From: REEB95 sp963762425
GTDB lineage: Bacteria; Pseudomonadota; Alphaproteobacteria; ATCC43930; CGMCC-115725
DNA length: 64,000 nt
Assembly: GCA_963762425.1 (NCBI GenBank)
Contig: CAVXKY010000019.1
Span: 101,441 to 165,440 of the forward strand
Direction of reading: 5' to 3'
The position numbers and the translations under genes were made by a program. Position 1 is the first letter of the stretch. Every line of letters starts with the position of its first letter. A model generated the notes under the pieces. That model was not told the origin of the DNA. It did not search any database and worked only from the letters and a program-made list of their open reading frames with translations. Positions 24,436 through 31,281 of the stretch are shown here, piece by piece.

Positions 24436-26151
24436 TCAATAATTGCGCACCGATCGCGCGCCGCCCTGGCGCAGGCCCGGCACCCGGTTGACGCCCGCCA
24501 CCACGACGAAGGTCACGACCAGGAGCGTCAATCCCAGCACCGAGATCAATCCCAGATCGCCGCTCTCGTTCAGATCATAGATCAGGATCGAGACCAGCTT
24601 GGTGTTGGCGGTGGTGAGCATGATGGCGGCGGAAAGCTCGCGGATCGTGCCGATGAAAATGAAGCACCAGGTGGCGACCACCGAGGTGGCGATGAGCGGC
24701 GCGGTGATCTGGAGCAGAACCCTGAGGCGGCTGGCGCCCAAGATGCGGCTCGCCTCCTCGAGTTCCGGATGGAGGCCGAGCAGCGCCGCCTCGAGCTGCT
24801 GATAGGCCGCCGGCAGCTCGATGGTGACGAAGGCCAGGAGCAGGATCCAGGGCGTGCCGTAGAGCACCAGCGGCGGGCGGGTATAACTGAGGAACAGCCC
24901 AACGCCCAGCACGATGCCGGGGATCGCAACCGGCGCCGTCGCCAGCGCAGCCAGGACGCGGGATCCCGGGAAGCCGCGCCGCGCAGCCAGCGACGCCACC
25001 ACCAAGGCCAGCGCCGCGCCGCAGGTGGCCGACATCAATCCGATCGAGAAGGTGTTGAAAAAGGCGCGGCGGGATTCCGGGAAGGAATAAATCCACTGGT
25101 AATTATAGAGCGTGAATTTCGCGAAGGTGAGCGGGTCCGAGGCGGTGCGCAGGAAAGAGGCCTTGATGAGCGCGGCATAGGGCAACAGCATGGTCAGCGT
25201 CATGATGGCCAGCGCGAAAGCGAGCGCCGCCCAGCGCCAAGGACCCAATGCGATGGGCCGCGCCATGCCGCTCTTGCCGCCCACCACGGTGTAGCCGCGC
25301 CGCCCCAGCAGCCGGCGCTGCGCCTGGAGCAGAAGCACGGTAACCAGCAGCAGCGGCAGCGCCGCGGCGGCGGCGAGTTGCGGCTGGGGCGGCGATTGGA
25401 ACAGGCTCCAGATCTTGGTGGTGATGACATGGAAGCCGGCGGGCAAGGCAAGAATGGCCGGCGCCCCGAATTGCGTCATCGCCTGGAGGAAGGCGATCAA
25501 CGCCCCCGCCAAAAGCGAGGGTAGCGTCATCGGCAGCACCACGCGCCGGAGCGTCGTCCATTGCCCGCCGCCGAGAATCGACGAGGCGTCCTCGAGATCG
25601 CCAGGGATGCGTTCGATGGCGTTTGCCAAGAGCACGAAGACATAAGGAAAGGCGTAGCAGGTCATGACGAAGGTCAGGCCGGTGGCGGTGTAGATGTCGA
25701 ACAGATTGTCATAGGCGCCGCCGCCGAAGAGAGATTGATAGAACTGGTTCAAAAGCCCGGCATTGGGCGCGGCCAGGATTTCCCAGGCGATGGCGCCCAG
25801 AAAGGGCGGCGTGACGAAGGAGGCGGTCACCAGCACCCGTATCAAGCGCCGGAACGGCATGTCGGTGCGCGCGACCAGCCAGGCGAGCGGCGCCGCCACC
25901 ACGACCGAGGCCACCGCCACCGCCACCGAGATCGCCGAAGTCCTCAGGAACGGCTCGAGAAAAGTGGGATCGGAGAAAATGCGCACGAAATTGCCGAAGG
26001 TGAATTCGCCCGCTTTATCCGTGAAGGCGTAGTAACCCAGCCAGCCGAGCGGCAGCAGAATGAGGACGCAAAGCAGCAACCCGAGCGCGCCCAGCACCGG
26101 GACCGAAAGATCCAAATGCCGTGCACGCGGGGATTGCGCCGAAAGGCTCAC
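24436..26151 (-). CDS. Iron-type ABC transporter permease (duplicated, FbpB-like)
   Basis: The 571-aa protein carries two fused copies of the binding-protein-dependent permease domain, about twelve membrane helices. EAA-type loops are ASSILGGGQWTTLRRVVLPM in the first half and ASRILGASRLRVLLQITAPL in the second. This layout is typical of Fe3+/thiamine/phosphonate-type importers. It starts with GTG overlapping the binding-protein stop (GTGA). With the binding protein and ATPase it forms a complete importer; the substrate is inferred only from family. Confidence 0.9.
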   Translation of the reverse strand: MSLSAQSPRARHLDLSVPVLGALGLLLCVLILLPLGWLGYYAFTDKAGEFTFGNFVRIFSDPTFLEPFLRTSAISVAVAVASVVVAAPLAWLVARTDMPFRRLIRVLVTASFVTPPFLGAIAWEILAAPNAGLLNQFYQSLFGGGAYDNLFDIYTATGLTFVMTCYAFPYVFVLLANAIERIPGDLEDASSILGGGQWTTLRRVVLPMTLPSLLAGALIAFLQAMTQFGAPAILALPAGFHVITTKIWSLFQSPPQPQLAAAAALPLLLVTVLLLQAQRRLLGRRGYTVVGGKSGMARPIALGPWRWAALAFALAIMTLTMLLPYAALIKASFLRTASDPLTFAKFTLYNYQWIYSFPESRRAFFNTFSIGLMSATCGAALALVVASLAARRGFPGSRVLAALATAPVAIPGIVLGVGLFLSYTRPPLVLYGTPWILLLAFVTIELPAAYQQLEAALLGLHPELEEASRILGASRLRVLLQITAPLIATSVVATWCFIFIGTIRELSAAIMLTTANTKLVSILIYDLNESGDLGLISVLGLTLLVVTFVVVAGVNRVPGLRQGGARSVRNY

Positions 26152-27200
26152 GTGCCGAAATATTCCGCGTATTTCTGCTTGATCTCGTCAACCGCCTTTT
26201 CCTGTTCGGTGGGATCGGCGGTGAACACCTTGATCTTCGACAGCGGCACGCGGCCGGCCGGCTCCTTGACGCCGGGGTTGAAGGAGCGCAACTCACCCGT
26301 GGTCACCAGCAACTGCTGGGCTTCGGTCGAGAAGAGATAGTTGATGAACAGCCGGGCGGCGTTGGGATGAGACGCGTCCTTCATCACCCCGGCGGCGCCG
26401 GTAATCAGCGGCGTGCCTTCGACCGGATAGACGATCTTGATCGGCGCGCCGGCGTCGATCAGCATCAACGCGTTGTACTCGTTGCCGTCGAACATCACCG
26501 GGCGTTCGCCCAACGCCAGCTTTTTCGGCGGCTCGGTCGAGGATTGCACCTGCATGATCTGCTGCTGGCCGAGCTTCTGCAGATAGGGCCAGCCCAGGCC
26601 CGGCGCCTTGGTCAGTTCGTAGGTCGCGGTCATGATGTTGCCGCTGTAGCTGGGATGCGCCTTGACGATCTTGCCCTTCCATTTGGGATCGAGCAGATCG
26701 GCATAGCTTTTCGGCGCGTCGCCCGGCTGGATCAGCTTGGTGTTGTAGCCGATGACCGAGAGCGTGGCGCGGTTGGCGGCGAAGTAGCCGTCGGGGTCCT
26801 TCTGGTTGGCCGGCCATTTGGCGAGGTCGGCCGGCACATAAGGGATAAGCCAGCCGCGGTGCTTGTAATCGACCAGATTGGCGGCATCGGAGGAATCGAC
26901 CACGTCGACGTTGTGGATGTTGCTGTCATATTCCTGGGTGATGCGCTGATAGATGCGCTCGGCGCCCGAGCGCTCGACCTGCACCGTGACGCCGGGATAT
27001 TTGTCCTGGAACGCCTTGGCTAGAGACTCCGCCACCTGTAGATCCATCGAGGTGTAAAAGATGACCGTGCCTTCCTTGGTCGCGGCGGCGACCAGCGCGG
27101 GCGTGGTCGGGCTGGGCGCGGGCGCCGCCGCGTAGCCCGGCGAGAGCGAAGCCAAAAACAAGACCGGCACGATGACGAACGGCCTCAAAAATCGCGGCAT
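26148..27200 (-). CDS. ABC transporter substrate-binding protein (Fe3+-type)
   Basis: ATG 27200 opens a signal peptide MPRFLRPFVIVPVLFLASLS with cleavage after GYAAA. The mature 350-aa-class protein begins VIFYTSMDLQVAESLAKAFQ and has YPGVTVQVERSGAERIYQRI, VDVVDSSDAANLVDY and VIGYNTKLI. These are characteristic of the FbpA/AfuA-type extracellular binding family. Tyr residues that bind ferric iron in FbpA cannot be confirmed by eye, so another small ligand is possible. It lies between the ATPase and permease genes. Confidence 0.88.
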   Translation of the reverse strand: MPRFLRPFVIVPVLFLASLSPGYAAAPAPSPTTPALVAAATKEGTVIFYTSMDLQVAESLAKAFQDKYPGVTVQVERSGAERIYQRITQEYDSNIHNVDVVDSSDAANLVDYKHRGWLIPYVPADLAKWPANQKDPDGYFAANRATLSVIGYNTKLIQPGDAPKSYADLLDPKWKGKIVKAHPSYSGNIMTATYELTKAPGLGWPYLQKLGQQQIMQVQSSTEPPKKLALGERPVMFDGNEYNALMLIDAGAPIKIVYPVEGTPLITGAAGVMKDASHPNAARLFINYLFSTEAQQLLVTTGELRSFNPGVKEPAGRVPLSKIKVFTADPTEQEKAVDEIKQKYAEYFGT

Positions 27201-27235
27201 GGCGAATCCTCTCTTTTGTCTTGCGTCGTTGAGCG

Positions 27236-28303
27236 TCATCCCGGCAAAGCCCGGCAATGCGCGATCGGCAGCGACAGCCGCACCGGGCTGCCAACCGGGA
27301 AATTCATTTCGATGGGCGCCAGCACGCGAAGCTGCTGGCCGCCGGTCAGGCTGATCAGGTAATCGCGCTGCGCGCCCAGGAACACCTGACGCGCCACAAC
27401 GCCCTCGGTCTGGTTGACGTCGGCGCCGGCGCCCTTGCCGCCCGCTTCTCCGAGCGTAATCTGGTGCGGACGGATCGAGACAATGGCGCCGTTGGGACCG
27501 AATTCGCCTTCGCCGCATCTGAGCATCACGCCGCCGCAATCGACCGTCATGGATGCCGTCTTGCGGCCGCGCAGGATATTGGTGCCGCCGATGAAGCGGG
27601 CGACGAATTCCGAACGCGGCCGCCGGTAGACCTCCTCGGGCGAGCCGGTCTGCTCGATGCGGCCCTCGTTCATCACCACGATCACGTCGGCGGTGGTCAT
27701 GGCCTCGATCTGGTCGTGGGTGACGTAGATGGTGGTGGTGCGATAGGTGTCGTGGAGCCGCCTTATCTCGAAACGCATCTCCTCGCGCAAATTGGCGTCG
27801 AGGTTGGAAAGCGGCTCGTCCATCAGCAAGATCTCGGGCTCGACCACCAAGGCCCGGGCGAGCGCGGCGCGCTGCTGCTGCCCGCCCGAAACCTCGCCGG
27901 GGTAGCGTCCGGCCAGCGGCCTCAGGCGCATGGTGTCGAGCATGCGGTTGACGCGGGTCTCGATCTCGGCCGAACCGAGACGCCGCAGCTTGAGCCCGTA
28001 GGCGACGTTCTGGGCTATGGTCATGTGCGGCCAGAGCGCGTAGCTCTGGAAGATCATCGACATGTTGCGTTTTTCGGGCGGCAGATTGACGCCCGGGCCG
28101 GAGACGATGCGCTCCCCCACCCGGATGGTGCCTTGATCCGGCGAAAGAAACCCGGCAATCAGCCGCAGCGTCGTGGTCTTGCCGCAGCCCGAGGGACCCA
28201 GCAGCGAGACCAGGCTGCCATGGGGAACGGCGAGCGACAGGTTTTCGACCGCGGTCAAGCCGCCAAAATGTTTGGTCAATTGCGTCAGTTCGACGACCGC
28301 CAT
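27236..28303 (-). CDS. ABC transporter ATP-binding protein
   Basis: The 355-aa protein has Walker A LLGPSGCGKTTTLRLIAG, Q-loop FQSYALWPHM, signature VSGGQQQRAALARAL, Walker B EILLMDEPLSNLD and switch His YVTHDQIEAM. A C-terminal TOBE-like regulatory domain follows (residues about 240-355). The FbpC/PotA-type sequence fits the adjacent binding protein and double permease. It is the first gene of the leftward unit ATPase - binding protein - permease - dehalogenase. Confidence 0.93.
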   Translation of the reverse strand: MAVVELTQLTKHFGGLTAVENLSLAVPHGSLVSLLGPSGCGKTTTLRLIAGFLSPDQGTIRVGERIVSGPGVNLPPEKRNMSMIFQSYALWPHMTIAQNVAYGLKLRRLGSAEIETRVNRMLDTMRLRPLAGRYPGEVSGGQQQRAALARALVVEPEILLMDEPLSNLDANLREEMRFEIRRLHDTYRTTTIYVTHDQIEAMTTADVIVVMNEGRIEQTGSPEEVYRRPRSEFVARFIGGTNILRGRKTASMTVDCGGVMLRCGEGEFGPNGAIVSIRPHQITLGEAGGKGAGADVNQTEGVVARQVFLGAQRDYLISLTGGQQLRVLAPIEMNFPVGSPVRLSLPIAHCRALPG

Positions 28304-28411
28304 GTCACTCCCTTGACCCCGTCCTTATGCCGGACGCTCGGGCGCGGCCCATGTTAACAGCCGAGGCCCAACTAGCAACCGGCAGGCTCGGGACCGGATT
28401 TGCGCAGCCGG

Positions 28412-28987
28412 TCAGCCGGTCCAGTCGCGCACGAGACCGATGGATTTTGAGCCCGATGCGTCAGGCGCGGGTGCGGCCGGAGCATGGACATCGGGCGTGC
28501 CCAGATACATGAATCCGACGATGGCGTCCGAGACCTTGAATCCCAGCGCCTGTTTCACGAATGGATCGTAGGCCGGGGCGCCGGTGCGCCAGACCGCGCC
28601 GAAGCCCAGCGCATGGGCGGCGAGCTGGAGATTCTGCGCCGCGGCGCCGGCGGCCAGCAGCTGTTCCACCGCCGGGATCTTGTGGCCCTCGACGATTTCC
28701 GCCGCGACCACGACGATGAGCGGCGCGCGCAGCGGCTTGACCCTCTCCTTTTCCAGGAGCGGCGGCGTCGCGGTGGGATCGCGGCGCTTCAGGGATTCCG
28801 CCATCAACGCGCCGAACCGCGCGCGGGCATCTCCCCGCAGCACGAGAAACCGCCACGGCCGTAGCTTGCCGTGATCGGGCGCGCGCATGGCGGCGTCGAG
28901 CATGGTCTGAAGCGCCGGACCATCGGGCGCGGGCTCCCGCAATTGCGCGGGGCTGCGGCGGGTCAGCAGGGCCTGAAGAGCATCCAT
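28412..28987 (-). CDS. Nitroreductase family protein (YdjA-like)
   Basis: This is a flavin-dependent oxidoreductase of 191 aa from ATG 28987. It opens MDALQALLTRRSPAQLREPA, has the FMN-contact segment AMRAPDHGKLRPWRFLVLRG, and later AAAQNLQLAAHALGFGAVWR and VGFMYLGTP. This short class resembles YdjA. Substrate unknown. It is separated by 108 bases from the ABC unit downstream and transcribed in the same direction. Confidence 0.85.
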   Translation of the reverse strand: MDALQALLTRRSPAQLREPAPDGPALQTMLDAAMRAPDHGKLRPWRFLVLRGDARARFGALMAESLKRRDPTATPPLLEKERVKPLRAPLIVVVAAEIVEGHKIPAVEQLLAAGAAAQNLQLAAHALGFGAVWRTGAPAYDPFVKQALGFKVSDAIVGFMYLGTPDVHAPAAPAPDASGSKSIGLVRDWTG

Positions 28988-29084
28988 GACCTTTCTCTCC
29001 CATGCCGCGCGCGCGCCCCGCAACCCCTGGACGACGGCGGCGCGAATCAGGGGCGGCTTATTCCTAGCGGTGATTCGCCAATGA

Positions 29085-29165
29085 CCCACCAGGTATAGTT
29101 AATTAATAACTTAAAGAGTGGTTAAAAACTCCTTGATTTATATAGGTAATTAATCCATTTTAATC
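29085..29165. other. AT-rich regulatory segment between nitroreductase and rpfF-like gene
   Basis: About 80 bases of very low GC lie in the divergent gap: repeated TTAAT/AATTAA motifs, TGATTTATATAGG and TAATTAATCC. The segment has promoter-like hexamers but no clear -35/-10 pair. Both flanking genes are transcribed away from it, so it probably holds promoters or operators for the rpfF-like gene and the nitroreductase. Nothing else was recognised in 28988-29249. Confidence 0.45.
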
Positions 29166-29249
29166 ATGCCCTCGCGGGTGCTTTCGCTCCGGCTTTTGCC
29201 GGCTCCGCCAGCGGGGAGGATGCTTTTCCGGCCGCCCGAGGGGGGAGCC

Positions 29250-30197
29250 ATGAAGACGGTGGTATCGCAGCTTTCAGATCCGGCGCGCAAAGCGCCTTCT
29301 TCCGGCGACGCCGGCGCGGAATTCGCGCGGCTCCCCGACGCGGTCGAGGTGGCCGTGCATGGACAGAAATTCTCCGAATTCGACCTCGAATACGATCCGG
29401 AGAAGAGGATTCTGTTCTGCTATTTCAAATTCTCCGGCCGGCCCTGCTTCACGCCCGCCCTGCTGCGCGAAGCCCAAGCGATCCAGCGCCTGATGCGCGG
29501 GTTGTTCGGCGACCGCGTCGTCGGCGAGCCGCCGCTCCGATACATGGTTCTGGGCTCGCGCGCCAAGGGCATTTGGAATCTGGGCGGCGATCTCGAGCTG
29601 TTCGCTTCGCTGATCCGGAACCGGGACCGCGCGGCGCTGCGCCGTTATGCGCATAGCTGCTGCGAGGTGGGCTTCACCAACGCCACCGGGCTGGGTTTCG
29701 ACCTGCCGGTGATCTCGGTCGCGCTGATCCAGGGCGACGCGCTGGGCGGCGGCTTCGAGGCGGCGCTCAGCTCCAATCTGATCGTCGCCGAACGCAGCGC
29801 CAAGTTCGGCCTGCCCGAAATCCTGTTCAACCTCTTCCCCGGCATGGGCGCCTACAGCTTCCTGACGCGCCGCATCGCCCCGGGCATCGCCGAGCGCATC
29901 ATCATGGGCGGCGAGATTTACACCGCCGAGCAATTGCACGCGCTGGGCGTGATCGACGTGTTGGCGCCGAACGGTCAGGCGTTGCAGACCTTCTACGATT
30001 TCATCGGCCGGCGCGAACGCCGTTACGCCGCGCAGCGCGCCATGTACCGCGCCCGCCGCCTGGTCAACCCGGTGACCTTCGAGGAGATGACCCGCATCGC
30101 CGATCTCTGGGTCGAGGCCGCCTTCAAGCTCGAGGACGGCGATCTGAAGCGCATGGAACGGCTGGTGACGGCGCAGGAGCGCCGCGCCCGGGCCTAA
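29250..30197 (+). CDS. rpfF: RpfF-type DSF synthase (crotonase family)
   Basis: RpfF makes the cis-2-unsaturated fatty acid signals of the DSF family from acyl-ACP, combining thioesterase and dehydratase activity. The 315-aa protein (ATG 29250, preceded by GGGGGAG) has WNLGGDLELF (oxyanion region), QGDALGGGFEAALSSNLIVA and KFGLPEILFNLFPGMGAYSF. The two catalytic glutamates of Xanthomonas RpfF (E141, E161) correspond to E170 and E190, with identical 20-residue spacing. The C-terminal EEMTRIADLWVEAAFKLED also matches. The N-terminus is longer by about 25 residues. An RpfC-like kinase lies 1 kb away, which strengthens the call over a plain enoyl-CoA hydratase. Confidence 0.86.
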   Translation: MKTVVSQLSDPARKAPSSGDAGAEFARLPDAVEVAVHGQKFSEFDLEYDPEKRILFCYFKFSGRPCFTPALLREAQAIQRLMRGLFGDRVVGEPPLRYMVLGSRAKGIWNLGGDLELFASLIRNRDRAALRRYAHSCCEVGFTNATGLGFDLPVISVALIQGDALGGGFEAALSSNLIVAERSAKFGLPEILFNLFPGMGAYSFLTRRIAPGIAERIIMGGEIYTAEQLHALGVIDVLAPNGQALQTFYDFIGRRERRYAAQRAMYRARRLVNPVTFEEMTRIADLWVEAAFKLEDGDLKRMERLVTAQERRARA

Positions 30198-30222
30198 AGG
30201 GCCGACTCCGCCGCCCGGGAAT

Positions 30223-30236
30223 GGCGGAATTCCGCC
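30223..30236. repeat. Perfect 14-bp palindrome downstream of rpfF-like gene
   Basis: GGCGGAATTCCGCC is a perfect palindrome 26 bases after the rpfF-like stop, followed by AAAAATT. It could fold to a 5-bp stem with an AATT loop or serve as a dimeric regulator site. A second short hairpin (CCTTCC/GGAAGG) lies about 50 bases on. The rest of the 30198-30413 gap shows nothing firm. Confidence 0.4.
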
Positions 30237-30413
30237 AAAAATTGGCTTCGTTTCGCAGTTTTCAGGTTCGCGCCGCCGGCCTTCCGCCCCGGAAGGGCGA
30301 CCGCTTCTAGCGTACATCGGTCTTATCTGGGCCCGGGCCTAAGCCGCGTCAAGGCCGAGCGCGGGCATTCATGCGATAATGCCACCGCGCTCGATTCGAG
30401 CGGGGAAACGGCC

Positions 30414-31265
30414 ATGCGGCGCTTCGCCTTTCTCTTCGGTCTCCTGTTTCTCGGGATTGCCGCCAATGCCCAGGCGGGTCCGCCCTGGCTCATGCTTCCG
30501 CCCACGCCGAGCCTGCCGGTGCCGGAGCAAAGCGGCTATGCGCCGGTGAACGGCATCAAGCTCTGGTACGCCGAGTTCGGCCATGGATCGCCGGTGATTC
30601 TGCTCCATGGCGGACTCGCCAATTCCGATTATTGGGGAAACCAGGTGCGCGCGCTTGAAACGCGCTACCGCGTCATCGTCATGGACAGCCGCGGCCACGG
30701 ACGCAGCACGCGCGACGCGCGGCCCTTCGGCTACGACCTCATGGCGTCCGACGTGTTGGGGCTGATGGACTTTCTCGATATCCGCAAGGCCGCGGTGGTC
30801 GGCTGGAGCGACGGTGCGATATTGGGGCTCGACATCGCGATCCACCATCCCGAGCGGCTGTCGGGGCTGTTCGCGTTCGCCGCCAATTCCGACCCGGGCG
30901 GCGTCAAGGACGTGGCCCAGAGCCCCGTCTTCACCGCCTATATCGCGCGCGCCGAGAAGGAGTACGAAAGGCTCTCGCCTACGCCGGCCGAATACCAATC
31001 CTTTCTCGCCCAGATCACCAAGATGTGGGAGACGCAGCCGAACTGGACGGCGGAAGACCTGCGCGGCATCACGGTGCCGGTCTGGATCGTGGACGCCGAC
31101 CATGACGAGGCGATCAAACGCGAGAACACGCTCTTCATGGCCGACAACATTCCCGGCAGCGGCCTGCTGATCGAGCCGGAGGTGAGCCACTTCGCCTTTC
31201 TCCAGAACCCGCGTCAATTCAACGCCGATCTGCTGCGCTTCCTGGCGCAGGTGAAAGCGAAGTGA
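30414..31265 (+). CDS. Exported alpha/beta hydrolase
   Basis: The 283-aa product has a signal peptide (MRRFAFLFGLLFLGIAANAQ, cleavage after AQA) and an alpha/beta hydrolase fold. Oxyanion motif is VILLHGGLANSDYWG, strand-loop is VIVMDSRGHGRSTRDA, nucleophile elbow is VVGWSDGAILGLDIA (Ser in GWSDG) and acid region is VWIVDADHDE. The catalytic His is in PEVSHFAFLQNP. Export to the periplasm is predicted. It sits between rpfF-like and rpfC-like genes but is co-directional only with rpfF. It could act on an envelope ester or a fatty-acid signal; substrate unknown. Confidence 0.85.
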   Translation: MRRFAFLFGLLFLGIAANAQAGPPWLMLPPTPSLPVPEQSGYAPVNGIKLWYAEFGHGSPVILLHGGLANSDYWGNQVRALETRYRVIVMDSRGHGRSTRDARPFGYDLMASDVLGLMDFLDIRKAAVVGWSDGAILGLDIAIHHPERLSGLFAFAANSDPGGVKDVAQSPVFTAYIARAEKEYERLSPTPAEYQSFLAQITKMWETQPNWTAEDLRGITVPVWIVDADHDEAIKRENTLFMADNIPGSGLLIEPEVSHFAFLQNPRQFNADLLRFLAQVKAK

Positions 31266-31281
31266 GGAAGGGCGGGCGGCG

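Noticed and set aside
24256..25524. 422-codon plus-strand open frame opposite the ABC permease
   Set aside because: Low-complexity His/Arg/Gln/Glu composition, no start context and full overlap with a strongly supported permease gene.
29250..30197. Ordinary enoyl-CoA hydratase as the call for the crotonase gene
   Set aside because: The two RpfF glutamates with their exact spacing, the NLFPGMGAYS segment and the RpfC-like neighbour fit RpfF better than a beta-oxidation hydratase.
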